Notes: generated by a model from the letters alone, not told the origin. Shown: positions 20,809 through 30,049, numbered from the stretch's first letter. The stretch: 64,000 bases of DNA from Nitrosomonas ureae (GCF_001455205.1 NZ_CP013341.1:930001-994000); one strand, 5' to 3'. Program-made: numbers and translations.

Positions 20809-21452
20809 GCGATCTCCTTTGCAGTATTACCGTTCGTCATGCGAGCAAGCTCACGAACGGTCATCGGCGGGTAAGCCATAATTGGTGTGAATATCTCATG
20901 CTTGGCAAACAGTGATCCCTGTTCAACGTGGTTCGACATGCCGGTGAGGACGTCGAAGCGAAAATCGCGACGTTGAAACTTGCCCTTGCCCAGATAACCC
21001 CATTCGGCAAAGGTAATCGGCTCTTTGTGGCTAGTGCACATCGTCAAGGCGTCACCATGGACAAGATTCTGCGATAACACGTAGGAAGCGGCACGATAAA
21101 TGTCATCTGACCCCTGCACGTTCAGGTAGTCGGCAAAGATTTCCAGCATATTTTCCCGGCATTCGGTGATGTTGTCTGCCAGAAGCTCGATCCCATAGAT
21201 GCACATCAGTGCCAGCATCGCATAGTGCTGCTTTTCGAAGTCAGATTTCCCGAACTTACACTCGACGGCCGCGAGCTTGCGCTGCAAGACCTTGACAATA
21301 AAATTACCGCTTCCGCAGGCCGGTTCCAGAAAGCGGGAATCAATGCGCTCCGATTCGTCCTTCACGAGGTCGAGCATGGCATCTACCAGCCACGCGGGAG
21401 TGAATACCTCTCCGTGGTCAGCGACGCGCTTTCGAGATTTAATAAGGTTCAT
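20805..21452 (-). CDS. Methyltransferase-fold subunit of the restriction-modification operon (lacks NPPY)
   Basis: From the ATG at 21452 (MNLIKSRKRVADHGEVFTPA) this 215-residue protein has a strong SAM-binding motif FLEPACGSGNF near residue 45, then IYGIELLADNI and NLVHGDAL. After FRFDVL, where an NPPY catalytic motif would be expected, the sequence reads TGMSNHVEQ. It therefore should bind SAM but lacks the N6-adenine catalytic tetrad. A TTG two codons upstream is a possible alternative start. It is the first gene of the operon and overlaps the NPPY methylase gene by 4 bp. A role as partner subunit is inferred. Confidence 0.78.
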   Translation of the reverse strand: MNLIKSRKRVADHGEVFTPAWLVDAMLDLVKDESERIDSRFLEPACGSGNFIVKVLQRKLAAVECKFGKSDFEKQHYAMLALMCIYGIELLADNITECRENMLEIFADYLNVQGSDDIYRAASYVLSQNLVHGDALTMCTSHKEPITFAEWGYLGKGKFQRRDFRFDVLTGMSNHVEQGSLFAKHEIFTPIMAYPPMTVRELARMTNGNTAKEIA

Positions 21453-21528
21453 GGGCAAAAGTCTTTAGGCGATAGCTTGTAGGTAATTTGAGAGCATGCC
21501 AGACCCAGCTTCGATAAAGAAAATATAT

Positions 21529-22644
21529 TCATGCCAAATATCCATAAACGGCGACGGTGTTGTCATCCCGCGTCAGTAATTGCATCAGCTTGGGATGAAT
21601 AAAGAGCTTTTCACGCCCGACGGTTCTTTCCTCAAGCACACCGATGTCTACCAGTTGTTTAAGATAGCGCGAAGCCGCTTGGCGCCCCGCGATATTTTTT
21701 TCAACCAGGTTCTGAATCCGACAGTATGGCAGATCGAAGATCAGATCGACCAGCTCGCGGCTGTAGATTTTCGGTACTTTTTGCTTCACATAATCAATTG
21801 TCAATCCGGAGAGGGCGCGGATCGCGGCAATCTTGGCGGTGGTCCAATGCGCCGTGTCTTCAATGCCTTGCAGTATGAAGCTAATCCACGGTTCCCATGC
21901 TTGATTGCGCGTGACATCGAGCAGCAGGCGGTAATATTCGGTTTTGTTCTTGATGATGTAGCGGCTGAGATAAAGAATCGGCAGCGTCAATAAATCTTCC
22001 TGGATCAGAAATAGACTATTCAGCACGCGTCCGGTGCGGCCATTGCCATCGGTGAACGGGTGAATCGCTTCAAATTGATAATGCCCGGCTGCCATGCGGA
22101 TCAGCGGATCGATTTCGCGCTCCTCATGAAGGTAACGTTCCCAGTTAGCCAATTTGGTGCGCAGTAGGTCTTCTCCGGCTGGCGGGGTGTAGATCACCTC
22201 TCCCGTTGCCTGGTTGGCCAGTGCTGTTCCCGGAATCCGCCGCACTTGCATGTCCATGCCCTTGATGCGGGTGCATACTTGTTCCGCCGTGCGCGTGTTC
22301 AGCGGGTATTGCTTTAGTGCCCGAAACCCTTCCAGCAGTGCACTGCTATAGCGCAGGGCTTCGCGCGTCGCTGGGTCGGCATACTCATTTGCGCTTTGAA
22401 ACTGAAACAGCCGGTCGGTTGTTGTAACGATATTTTCGATTTCCGAGCTGGCTTGGGCTTCAAGCAGCGGCAGGGCATTGATCAAAACGCCTTGATTGGG
22501 AATGAGCTCAGCGGCTTGTTTCAGTTCTGCCAGTGCCGCCCGGGCGGCGATGCATTGCTTCAGCACCGTGCGTGTTTCCAGCTCGGCTGCGGGAGGCAAC
22601 AGCGGTAGGTCGTTGTAAGGTTGATCCGGACGCCAGGTAGTCAT
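21529..22644 (-). CDS. Fic family protein (AMP transferase type) with C-terminal winged helix
   Basis: Fic domains usually transfer AMP from ATP to hydroxyl side chains of target proteins. The 371-residue protein has the complete active-site motif HPFTDGNGRTGR near residue 200 and an N-terminal inhibitory helix SSEIEN around residues 66-71, which matches the class II autoinhibition pattern (S/T)xxxE(G/N). The C-terminal 80 residues look like a winged helix-turn-helix. A cluster of inverted TGTCGCAAA-type sites lies directly upstream, suggesting autoregulation. The target is unknown. Confidence 0.88.
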   Translation of the reverse strand: MTTWRPDQPYNDLPLLPPAAELETRTVLKQCIAARAALAELKQAAELIPNQGVLINALPLLEAQASSEIENIVTTTDRLFQFQSANEYADPATREALRYSSALLEGFRALKQYPLNTRTAEQVCTRIKGMDMQVRRIPGTALANQATGEVIYTPPAGEDLLRTKLANWERYLHEEREIDPLIRMAAGHYQFEAIHPFTDGNGRTGRVLNSLFLIQEDLLTLPILYLSRYIIKNKTEYYRLLLDVTRNQAWEPWISFILQGIEDTAHWTTAKIAAIRALSGLTIDYVKQKVPKIYSRELVDLIFDLPYCRIQNLVEKNIAGRQAASRYLKQLVDIGVLEERTVGREKLFIHPKLMQLLTRDDNTVAVYGYLA

Positions 22645-22661
22645 GGTTTAATTTTTGCATT

Positions 22662-22743
22662 TTTGCGACACGTCGTCAGTTTATGTCGTTCGCAGCGACA
22701 GGTCAACTCAATATGTCGCAAATTCTCATTTTTTGCGACATAT
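22662..22743 (-). promoter_or_regulatory. Operator array upstream of first Fic gene
   Basis: The 100 bp before this Fic gene hold several copies of TTTGCGACAYRT in both orientations. The best pair is ATATGTCGCAAA (22711-22722) and TTTGCGACATAT (22732-22743), perfect inverted copies 9 bp apart. A further TTTGCGACACGT is at 22662-22673, a TATGTCG at 22682-22688 and a GCGACA at 22695-22700. They fill the gap between Fic and ychF, where the Fic promoter must lie. Confidence 0.7.
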
Positions 22744-22746
22744 CGA

Positions 22747-23838
22747 TTAAACGTTAAAGCGGAAGTGCATCACATCGCCGTCCTTGACGATGTATTCCTT
22801 GCCTTCGAGGCGCATTTTGCCGGCTTCTTTGGCACCTTGTTCGCCGTTGTACGTGATGAAATCGTCGTAGTTGATGACTTCGGCGCGGATGAAGCCTTTT
22901 TCGAAGTCGGTGTGGATGACACCGGCGGCTTGCGGGGCGGTGTCGCCTTTGTGGATGGTCCAGGCGCGGACTTCTTTGACACCGGCGGTGAAGTAGGTTT
23001 GCAGTCCGAGCAGGTCGTAACCGGCGCGCACCAGGCGGTTGAGGCCAGGTTCTTCGAGGTTGAGGTCGGCTAAGAAGATTTTTTTGTCTTCGTCGGACAG
23101 TTCCGCGATTTCCGCTTCGAGTGCGGCGCAGATGGCAACAACGGGCGCGCCTTCCTTGGCGGCGTATTCTTGCACGCGGGTGAGCAGCGGGTTGTTTTCA
23201 AAACCGTGATCGTCGACATTGGCGACGTAAATCGCCGGTTTCGCGGTCAATAAGCACAGCGGTTGCAACAGGTGCTTTTGTTCTTTGTCGAGCTCGAGCA
23301 TTCTGGCGGGTTTGCCTTCGTTCAGGTGCGCTTGCACCGTTTCCAGTAAAGCGCACAGTTTGATGGCGTCTTTATTGCCGGATTTGGCGACCTTGGATTC
23401 GCGCTGAATGGCTTTCTCCACAGTGGCAAGATCAGCCAGGGCCAGTTCAGTTTGGATCACTTCAATGTCCGATATCGGATCGACCTTGCCAGCGACGTGT
23501 ACGACGTTATCATCTGAGAAGCAGCGCACCATGTTGACGATGCCGTCGGTTTCGCGGATGTTGGCCAGGAATTTATTGCCCAGCCCTTCGCCTTTGGACG
23601 CGCCCGCGACCAATCCGGCAATATCGACGAATTCGACGATGGCCGGTTGGATTTTTTGCGGCTTGACGATGTCGCTGAGTTTTTGCAGGCGTGGGTCCGG
23701 TACCTCGACGATGCCGACATTCGGATCGATGGTGCAAAAAGGATAGTTTTCCGCCGCGATACCCGCTTTGGTCAAGGCATTAAACAAGGTGGATTTGCCG
23801 ACATTGGGCAGGCCTACGATTCCGCATTTCAGACTCAT
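22747..23838 (-). CDS. ychF: YchF (OLA1 family) ribosome-associated ATPase
   Basis: YchF is an Obg-family P-loop protein that prefers ATP and binds ribosomes; in E. coli it affects oxidative stress response. The 363-residue protein has G1 GLPNVGKSTLFN at the N-terminus, G3 DIAGLVAGAS, an altered G4 (ANVDDHG instead of NKxD, as expected for this family), a coiled-coil insert, and a C-terminal TGS domain. It lies 56 bp downstream of pth, a conserved pairing. Confidence 0.96.
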   Translation of the reverse strand: MSLKCGIVGLPNVGKSTLFNALTKAGIAAENYPFCTIDPNVGIVEVPDPRLQKLSDIVKPQKIQPAIVEFVDIAGLVAGASKGEGLGNKFLANIRETDGIVNMVRCFSDDNVVHVAGKVDPISDIEVIQTELALADLATVEKAIQRESKVAKSGNKDAIKLCALLETVQAHLNEGKPARMLELDKEQKHLLQPLCLLTAKPAIYVANVDDHGFENNPLLTRVQEYAAKEGAPVVAICAALEAEIAELSDEDKKIFLADLNLEEPGLNRLVRAGYDLLGLQTYFTAGVKEVRAWTIHKGDTAPQAAGVIHTDFEKGFIRAEVINYDDFITYNGEQGAKEAGKMRLEGKEYIVKDGDVMHFRFNV

Positions 23839-23894
23839 GACCGGTTTCTCATTAAAAAGGGTTAAATAACAATGTTATGAATTATTGCCGGGAT

Positions 23895-24464
23895 TTATGC
23901 TTTGGTGTGCAGTTTCAGCATCGCCGCTTCGCACGCGCCTTGCGCGATGAGCGGCCAGACTTCCAGGCTTTTTTGAATAGCTTCATCGATCAGCGGCGCT
24001 TCTTCCTTTTGCGGCGGGTGTAACACATAGCCGACTACCGCGTTGCGATCGCCCGGATGGCCGATACCGATGCGCAACCGCCAGAAATCCTGCGTGCCCA
24101 GTCTTGCCGCGATATCCTTGAGGCCGTTGTGTCCGCCCAAACCGCCGCCTTTTTTTAGCTTGGCAACGCCGGGCTGCAGATCCAGCTCGTCATGCACCAC
24201 GATGATTTCATCCGGCAGAATTTTATAAAACTGGCACAGCGCAGCAACCGCTTGACCGCTACGGTTCATAAAGGTTTGCGGTTCCAATAGCCATACATCG
24301 ATGTCATTCTGGCGGATTTGCGCGCATAAGCCATGAAAGCGCACTTCCGCCTTCAGCGGAGCGTGCAGCATTTGAGATAATCGATCCACCCACTCAAAAC
24401 CGGCATTATGGCGTGTCCCTGCATATTCCCTGCCCGGGTTACCCAATCCAACAATAAGTTTCAT
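23895..24464 (-). CDS. pth: Peptidyl-tRNA hydrolase
   Basis: Pth frees tRNA from peptidyl-tRNA that drops off ribosomes. The 189-residue protein begins MKLIVGLGNPGREYAGTRHN, with the active-site Asn9 and His19. It continues with NRSGQAV and the catalytic HDELDLQPG segment, then KKGGGLGGHNGLKDI. Length is normal. It follows rplY and precedes ychF, as in many betaproteobacteria. Confidence 0.96.
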   Translation of the reverse strand: MKLIVGLGNPGREYAGTRHNAGFEWVDRLSQMLHAPLKAEVRFHGLCAQIRQNDIDVWLLEPQTFMNRSGQAVAALCQFYKILPDEIIVVHDELDLQPGVAKLKKGGGLGGHNGLKDIAARLGTQDFWRLRIGIGHPGDRNAVVGYVLHPPQKEEAPLIDEAIQKSLEVWPLIAQGACEAAMLKLHTKA

Positions 24465-24526
24465 GAAGTGATGTCAAGCTGCAGTGTGTGTTAATCCGAT
24501 TGCTGAGAATGGATTTAAAAATAAGG

Positions 24527-24558
24527 ATCTGCCGGCATGTTCTTTAATTCCGGCAGAT
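24527..24558 (-). terminator. Probable terminator or attenuator after rplY
   Basis: A 9-bp perfect stem (ATCTGCCGG with CCGGCAGAT) encloses a 14-nt loop. On the minus strand it is followed after three bases by TATTTTT. It lies in the 141-bp gap between rplY and pth. Confidence 0.55.
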
Positions 24559-24605
24559 GAGTCAAATCCCCAGCAGATCAGTCTGGGGCAAGTCTTTACT
24601 GGAGA

Positions 24606-25226
24606 TTATGATTTCTCGGTGCTGGCCTCTTCACCAGCAGCTTCTTCAGATAATACCGATCTTGGTATGACGATCGTTGCTACAGGTAAATCGTCACCTT
24701 TGGCCAATGCAACGGTCTCCACGTCTTTAGGCAACACCAGATCGCTCAAGTGAAGGGTATGTCCTGCGGTAAGTTCTGCCAAATCGACAGAAATAAATTC
24801 AGGTAAATCACCAGGAAGACAGGTGATGTCCACTTCGGTCAGGATATGCGTAACAATCCCGCCGGAGGTTTTTACGCCCGGTGAAATTTCTGCATTGATA
24901 AAGTGCAGTGGAACCTTCATGTGTATTTTCTTGTTTTTGTCGACTCTCTGAAAATCCACATGCAGCACCTGTTTTTTGAAAGGGTGCATTTGCACATCAC
25001 GCAATAATACGGGTTCTTTTTTCCCCGCAACGCTTAATGTAAGAATGGATGCATGAAATGCTTCCAGCCTGAGCTTATGAAACAGATCATTATGATCCAT
25101 CTCGATGGATTGCGCTGCCTGTTCGCCACCATAAATGACTGCTGGCACTTTACCGGAACCACGCAGGCGGCGGCTCGCACCCTTTCCCTGCAATGTGCGT
25201 TTGTCGGCACTGATTTCTATTTTCAT
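24606..25226 (-). CDS. rplY: 50S ribosomal protein L25 (long, Ctc-type)
   Basis: L25 binds 5S rRNA. The 206-residue product is the long form. The N-terminal L25 domain (TLQGKGASRRLRGSGKVPAV) is followed by the C-terminal Ctc/TL5 beta domain. An acidic Ala/Glu tail (EEAAGEEASTEKS) ends the protein. It lies 60 bp downstream of prs, a frequent betaproteobacterial order. Confidence 0.95.
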   Translation of the reverse strand: MKIEISADKRTLQGKGASRRLRGSGKVPAVIYGGEQAAQSIEMDHNDLFHKLRLEAFHASILTLSVAGKKEPVLLRDVQMHPFKKQVLHVDFQRVDKNKKIHMKVPLHFINAEISPGVKTSGGIVTHILTEVDITCLPGDLPEFISVDLAELTAGHTLHLSDLVLPKDVETVALAKGDDLPVATIVIPRSVLSEEAAGEEASTEKS

Positions 25227-25285
25227 CTTTACTGCTCCATGTTGATGGCTTGTTCGCGACCAAACAAGCCGGTTAAAAAATCGGT

Positions 25286-26236
25286 TTATTCCATAAATAA
25301 CGAGCTCAATGAGCTTTCATTGCTAATGCGCAGCATAGTTTCCGCCAGCAGATTCGCAATGCTTAGCTGGCAAATGCGATCACACGCCATCGCATCGTTG
25401 CGCAGCGGTATCGTATCCGTGACCACCAGCTTATCCAACGCCGAGTTCTGAATGCGCTCTATCGCACTGCCTGACAGAACGGCATGGGTCGAATAGGCCA
25501 GCACTGTTCGCGCCCCGTGTTCTTTTAATGCTTTCGCCGCTTCGCACAGCGTATTTGCAGTATCTACCAGATCATCGATGATGACACAGGTGCGATCCTT
25601 GACTTCTCCAATGATATTCATCACCTTCGCTTCGTTGGGTTTGGGGCGTCGCTTATCGATAATAGCCAAATCACATTCCAAACGTTTGGCCAAATGCCTG
25701 GCGCGCACTACTCCACCCACATCTGGCGAGACCACGATCAGATTCTGATAATTATGTTTCCAGATGTCTCCCAGCAAAATGGGCATGCCGTATATATTAT
25801 CAACAGGGATGTCAAAAAAACCCTGGATTTGGTCCGAGTGCAGATCCATAGTCAATAACCGGTCAACGCCAACAGTAGTCAGCATATTGGCTACCACTTT
25901 GGCGGTGATCGGCACGCGTACCGAGCGGGGTCTTCTGTCTTGTCGTGCGTAACCAAAATACGGGATTGCAGCAGTAATGCGACTCGCAGACGCACGTTTT
26001 AAGGCATCGACCATCACCAATATTTCCATCAAACTATCATTGGTCGGTGCGCAGGTCGATTGCAGCACAAAAACATCCTTTCCACGCACATTTTCAAGGA
26101 TTTCCACCATAACTTCACCGTCACTGAAACGCCCTACATTTGCTCGCCCCAGGTGAATGTTAAGATGCTTCACAACATCCTGGGCCAATTTAGGGTGCGC
26201 GGTGCCGGTAAAAACCATCAAACTGTCATAAGACAT
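25286..26236 (-). CDS. prs: Ribose-phosphate pyrophosphokinase
   Basis: Prs makes PRPP from ribose 5-phosphate and ATP for nucleotide, His and Trp synthesis. The 316-residue protein shows the ATP-binding segments RQDRRPRSVRVPITAKVVAN and the metal-binding LHSDQIQGFFD. The flexible VSPDVGGVVRARHLAKRL loop and the PRPP loop VIIDDLVDTANT follow. Length is typical of class I enzymes. It follows tRNA-Gln by about 140 bp, which may hold its own promoter. Confidence 0.97.
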   Translation of the reverse strand: MSYDSLMVFTGTAHPKLAQDVVKHLNIHLGRANVGRFSDGEVMVEILENVRGKDVFVLQSTCAPTNDSLMEILVMVDALKRASASRITAAIPYFGYARQDRRPRSVRVPITAKVVANMLTTVGVDRLLTMDLHSDQIQGFFDIPVDNIYGMPILLGDIWKHNYQNLIVVSPDVGGVVRARHLAKRLECDLAIIDKRRPKPNEAKVMNIIGEVKDRTCVIIDDLVDTANTLCEAAKALKEHGARTVLAYSTHAVLSGSAIERIQNSALDKLVVTDTIPLRNDAMACDRICQLSIANLLAETMLRISNESSLSSLFME

Positions 26237-26373
26237 GTTTTTTCTTCGTTCTTTGAGCTAATTAGCTGGAAAAGGGAGCACTGATTTATTTTGTTAAACG
26301 AGCTACTTTCAACGATCCGTTGTCAGATTTGACTATTATATATGTATTAAGAATCGATGAAATTTATATAAAC

Positions 26374-26448
26374 TGGCAGGGGAGGTAGGGATCGAACCTA
26401 CGAATGCCGGAATCAAAATCCGGTGCCTTACCACTTGGCGACTCCCCT
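26374..26448 (-). tRNA. tRNA-Gln (TTG anticodon)
   Basis: The 75-nt gene, read on the minus strand, folds as a cloverleaf. The acceptor stem is AGGGGAG/CTCCCCT, the D arm contains GCCAAGTGGTAAGGC, and the anticodon stem is CCGGA/TCCGG with loop TTTTGAT (anticodon TTG). The T arm has GTAGG/CCTAC around TTCGATC. CCA is encoded. It begins 6 bp after the ispE stop, so it is probably processed from the ispE-prs transcript. Confidence 0.97.
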
Positions 26449-26454
26449 ATATCT

Positions 26455-27294
26455 TTATTTTATTGTCTGTTGCCACGGATGGTAGTCCAGTCCTCTTGCC
26501 ATAAAGCCTGTCATACTATCAGGAATACATTCGAAAACCGCCTGCGCCGCCGCTTCAGATGCAAACTCAGCAAAAACGCAAGCACCTGATCCGCTCATCG
26601 CCGTTATTGTAGTATTTTCTTGCTGCTTTAGCCACTCCAAACAACGCGCAACTTCCGGGTATAGCCGACAAACCACTCGTTCCAAGTCATTATGGCCTTG
26701 CCAGACGGAAAAGGGCGGTATTTTGATAGGAATTGTGTTGCGTGTCAATTCTTTACTCGTAAAAATTTCAGCGGTTGATACTTGTACGGGCGGTATCAGG
26801 ACGACATACCAAGCGGGCGGCAATTTAATCCCGGTCAATTTCTCACCGATTCCTTCGGCGAAAGCATTTTCTCCAAAAATAAATACCGGAACATCGGCAC
26901 CTAGCTGCAGCCCTAATTCGAGCAATTGTTGCTTACTTAAATTAGTCTTCCACAAATGATTTAATGCTAGCAGTGTAGTGGCCGCATCCGAGCTGCCGCC
27001 GCCCAGACCGCCGCCCATCGGAATCTGCTTTTGCAGAAAGATGTCGATGCCCTGCATGGTTGCGGTTTTTTGTTGCAGCAGCTTGGCGGCACGCACGCAT
27101 AGATCTTTTTCTTCCGGCACGCCGACAATCGGCGTATGGAGTTTGATGAGGCCATCCGAGCGTAATGCAAAACTGAGTTGATCAGAGAAATCTATAAACC
27201 GGAAAACGGTTTGCAACAAATGATAGCCATCCTGTCTGCGGCCAACAACATGTAAAAAAAGATTCAGCTTGGCAGGAGCAGAAAACGTATGCAT
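26455..27294 (-). CDS. ispE: 4-diphosphocytidyl-2-C-methyl-D-erythritol kinase
   Basis: IspE is the GHMP-family kinase of the MEP isoprenoid pathway, acting three steps after Dxr, which is also encoded in this window. The 279-residue protein has the N-terminal PAKLNLFLHVVGRRQDGYH, the ATP-binding PMGGGLGGGSSDAATTL near residue 100, and the C-terminal MSGSGACVFAEF. It lies between lolB and tRNA-Gln, a conserved betaproteobacterial arrangement. Confidence 0.96.
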   Translation of the reverse strand: MHTFSAPAKLNLFLHVVGRRQDGYHLLQTVFRFIDFSDQLSFALRSDGLIKLHTPIVGVPEEKDLCVRAAKLLQQKTATMQGIDIFLQKQIPMGGGLGGGSSDAATTLLALNHLWKTNLSKQQLLELGLQLGADVPVFIFGENAFAEGIGEKLTGIKLPPAWYVVLIPPVQVSTAEIFTSKELTRNTIPIKIPPFSVWQGHNDLERVVCRLYPEVARCLEWLKQQENTTITAMSGSGACVFAEFASEAAAQAVFECIPDSMTGFMARGLDYHPWQQTIK

Positions 27295-27331
27295 GAATAA
27301 TGATAAGGCGGTAATGTTTTATCAGGAAAAA

Positions 27332-28039
27332 TTACTCGATGCTCCAATTGTCTACTACCAACCGGATTCTCAAGTTGTCGTAGAACAAATTGATCACGCG
27401 GGGGAGCATTGGAGAATCTGATCGAGCTGGAGTGAAGCTACTATAATGAATATGCCAGCCATCTTGACGGATGGCGATAACCTGATCCTTTCTATCCAGA
27501 TCTTTTTCGGCAGCGGTGAGTGGCGAATGCGTTCCCTGAATCCAGTACTGCAAGCCGTCAAGTGGCATGCGCCAGCCCAAAATTTGCTCAGTCAGACTTT
27601 CCACATCGGTGGCATAAAACGCCTCTAGCTTTGAAGTAATTAAGCGCACTCCTGCGCTGTCTTTCGTGATTTCCGCGACTGCCTGACCTAAAGGTGTGAA
27701 TAGTAAAATCTCATCGCTGGCAGTCATATGCTGCCAGCGAAAGTTACCGGAAAAGCTTTGGCTCTTGTCTTGGACGGATATTCTTCCCAGGATATTAAAA
27801 TCACCGGCGGGAATATTCTGAGTATTAGCAGCAAGTGGTTCGGTAAAAATAGTCGTTGCAATCGCATCAGATGGAGGTTGAGTCGGTAATGTCCTACAGG
27901 CGGGAAAGAACAGAATGAAGCAGCTTATCAAAAAGCCCAGAATAACATTCGGTTGATGCGCTCTGATCCGGCTTGCGGGTAATTTAGAATTTCTAGGCTT
28001 AATACAAAAATTAATCAATTTCAATTCATTAATTACCAA
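27332..28039 (-). CDS. lolB: LolB, outer-membrane lipoprotein receptor
   Basis: LolB accepts lipoproteins from LolA and inserts them into the outer membrane. The reading frame (235 codons from a TTG) has a hydrophobic stretch ending in the lipobox FFPAC near residue 48. It then has LolB features such as GRISVQDKSQSFSGNFRWQH and ILGWRMPLDGLQYWIQG. A typical lipoprotein signal is about 20 residues, so the true start may be 20-30 codons downstream, but no ATG is available there. It is flanked by minE and ispE. Confidence 0.88.
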   Translation of the reverse strand: MVINELKLINFCIKPRNSKLPASRIRAHQPNVILGFLISCFILFFPACRTLPTQPPSDAIATTIFTEPLAANTQNIPAGDFNILGRISVQDKSQSFSGNFRWQHMTASDEILLFTPLGQAVAEITKDSAGVRLITSKLEAFYATDVESLTEQILGWRMPLDGLQYWIQGTHSPLTAAEKDLDRKDQVIAIRQDGWHIHYSSFTPARSDSPMLPRVINLFYDNLRIRLVVDNWSIE

Positions 28040-28063
28040 TGCGCAAGAAGTGCATAAGAGATT

Positions 28064-28342
28064 TTAATTATTTATGGTTTTATTGGTTTGGTGATAATCG
28101 GGCAGAACAATATTCAGTTCCAGTGTTTCTTGATTCTCGTCTTGCTCGAAATTAACGGAGATTGCGTCCTGATCCACATTAACATATTTGCGGATAACGT
28201 CTAAAAGCTCCTTCTGCAATTGCGGCAAATAAGAAGGCTGGTTGCGATAAGTGCGCTCATGCGCGACAAGAATTTGTAATCTTTCTTTGGCAAGCGATGC
28301 GGTCTTGGGTTTGGATGATCTGAAATAGTCCAGTAAGCTCAT
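28064..28342 (-). CDS. minE: MinE, cell division topological specificity factor
   Basis: MinE stimulates MinD ATPase and drives the pole-to-pole oscillation that keeps the division ring at midcell. The 92-residue protein has the MinD-binding and membrane segment at the N-terminus (LLDYFRSSKPKTASLAKERL) and the ILVAHER motif, followed by the C-terminal dimerisation domain. It overlaps the minD stop by 4 bp. Confidence 0.96.
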   Translation of the reverse strand: MSLLDYFRSSKPKTASLAKERLQILVAHERTYRNQPSYLPQLQKELLDVIRKYVNVDQDAISVNFEQDENQETLELNIVLPDYHQTNKTINN

Positions 28343-29151
28343 TTTCTTCCTCCGAAAAGCCTCCTGAGAAACCCTTGCTTGCCATCGATAAATCGATGTG
28401 GCAGTGTCTCTCCTAAATAACGTGCGACGACATCGGCATAGGCCTGACCTGCCTCGCTTTTCTCGTCCAGAATGACTGGTATGCCCGCATTGGATGCGGA
28501 TAAGACAGATTTTGACTCAGGAATAATGCCTAACAACTCCAGAGATAAGATTTCCTGCACATCTTCCAGGCTCAGCATTTCACCTAATCTTACCCGGTCG
28601 GCATCATACCGGGTTAACAATAAATATTCCTTGATGGGTTCTTCGTTTCTTTCAGCGCGGCGTGATTTGCTCGACAGAATACCCAACATGCGATCGGAAT
28701 CCCGAACGGAAGAAATTTCCGGGTTAGTTACCACAAAAGCGTCATCGGCAAAATAAAGTGCTAAATTGGCGCCTTTTTCGATACCCGCGGGCGAATCGCA
28801 AACAATATATTGGAAATCCTTGGATAGTTCATCCAGTACTTTACCCACGCCTTCGTGTGTCAGCGCGTCTTTATCGCGCGTTTGCGAAGCTGGCAGGATA
28901 TAGAGAAGATTACAGTTTTTGTCACGAATAAGTGCTTGGTTGAGACTGGCCTCTCCATTGATAACATTAATAAAATCATAAACAACACGACGCTCGCAGC
29001 CGAGAATCAAGTCTAGATTTCGCAAGCCTACATCAAAATCAATCACCGCTGTTTTGTGACCTCTTTTCGCCAACCCCATGGCAATTGCTGCGCTTGTTGT
29101 TGTTTTGCCAACGCCGCCCTTGCCCGACGTTACGACTATAATTCTTGCCAA
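28339..29151 (-). CDS. minD: MinD, septum site-determining ATPase
   Basis: MinD is a membrane-cycling ParA-like ATPase that recruits MinC. The 270-residue protein has the deviant Walker A KGGVGKTT (residues 10-17), the DFDVGLRNLD switch, the CDSPAGIEKGA segment, and a C-terminal amphipathic helix (GFLRRLFGGRK) for membrane attachment. It is flanked by minC and minE in the canonical order. Confidence 0.97.
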   Translation of the reverse strand: MARIIVVTSGKGGVGKTTTSAAIAMGLAKRGHKTAVIDFDVGLRNLDLILGCERRVVYDFINVINGEASLNQALIRDKNCNLLYILPASQTRDKDALTHEGVGKVLDELSKDFQYIVCDSPAGIEKGANLALYFADDAFVVTNPEISSVRDSDRMLGILSSKSRRAERNEEPIKEYLLLTRYDADRVRLGEMLSLEDVQEILSLELLGIIPESKSVLSASNAGIPVILDEKSEAGQAYADVVARYLGETLPHRFIDGKQGFLRRLFGGRK

Positions 29152-29175
29152 TTGAGCCTCCTTTGCTATTTGGTT

Positions 29176-29943
29176 TTAAGCAATCTCTTTAATGATCAAC
29201 GCATGATTCTGTAAATATACTTGTACCGGACTGTTGTATGTTTGCTTATTTAAATCTTCACTGGTTTTATAATCTCCCGCAATAGAGATAAGCTCTGCTT
29301 GCAAATCGAAGCAAAATATTCTGGCAGCTGTATTGCCGTGTACACCTGCCAGGGCGCGACCTCGCAAGGTATTATAGACATGTATGTTACCCTCGGCCAT
29401 AATTTCAGCACCTGCGCTGACTTGAGACAAGATGATCAAATCCCCGGACGAATAGATACGCTGTCCAGAGCGGATCGGCTGAGTAACCAATACTGAGGTC
29501 GCAGGCACGGGCGGAATTGCAGCGGGTTGCACGGATTCTTTGACGATGGCTACTTCCGGCTGCGCAGGAGGCTGCTGGATGCTTTCCTGTTTTTGTGTTT
29601 CACCCATGATGATCGGGTTACCTAGCTCGCGTACCGTATCGATTGGAAGTGATAGAGCACGTGCTTGCTTATTTTGTTGTTCATTACCGCCACGAATTCC
29701 GACAGGAAAAAAACCATTTCTTTTCAATAGCTGCGCGATCTGAGCAAAATCCAAATCCAGGTTCGATTTATTCAGCTCACGTAAATCGATAATCAAAGGC
29801 GAATCTTTGAAAAAATCCGGTGCCAGATTGATTTTCTCGTGCAGCATTTGCTCTATCGCAACCATGTCGTTCGTATAAAGAATAAGAATGGGTGAGAAAA
29901 AAGTACTGCTTTTAAACTCAAGAATTGGAGAAGTATTTAACAT
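29176..29943 (-). CDS. minC: MinC, septum formation inhibitor
   Basis: MinC blocks FtsZ ring assembly where MinD places it. The 255-residue protein has an N-terminal FtsZ-interacting domain (residues about 1-115), a Pro/Ala/Val-rich linker, and the C-terminal beta-helix domain. The last contains RSGQRIYSSGDLIILSQVSA and the conserved GRALAGVHGN, which bind MinD. It is first in minCDE and 24 bp upstream of minD. Confidence 0.95.
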   Translation of the reverse strand: MLNTSPILEFKSSTFFSPILILYTNDMVAIEQMLHEKINLAPDFFKDSPLIIDLRELNKSNLDLDFAQIAQLLKRNGFFPVGIRGGNEQQNKQARALSLPIDTVRELGNPIIMGETQKQESIQQPPAQPEVAIVKESVQPAAIPPVPATSVLVTQPIRSGQRIYSSGDLIILSQVSAGAEIMAEGNIHVYNTLRGRALAGVHGNTAARIFCFDLQAELISIAGDYKTSEDLNKQTYNSPVQVYLQNHALIIKEIA

Positions 29944-30049
29944 TTTTTAGAACGCATTGTAGCAGTATGAGACCCGCATTGGGATTCATTCATTATGTGA
30001 TTAATGACTTTTTATCATGAGGTTGATAAAGTCTTCCGGATAAGGAAGT

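Noticed and set aside
19522..20874. 450-codon open frame opposite the NPPY methylase gene
   Set aside because: It lies entirely opposite a conserved methyltransferase with NPPY and a tight operon context. Its own translation shows no domain.
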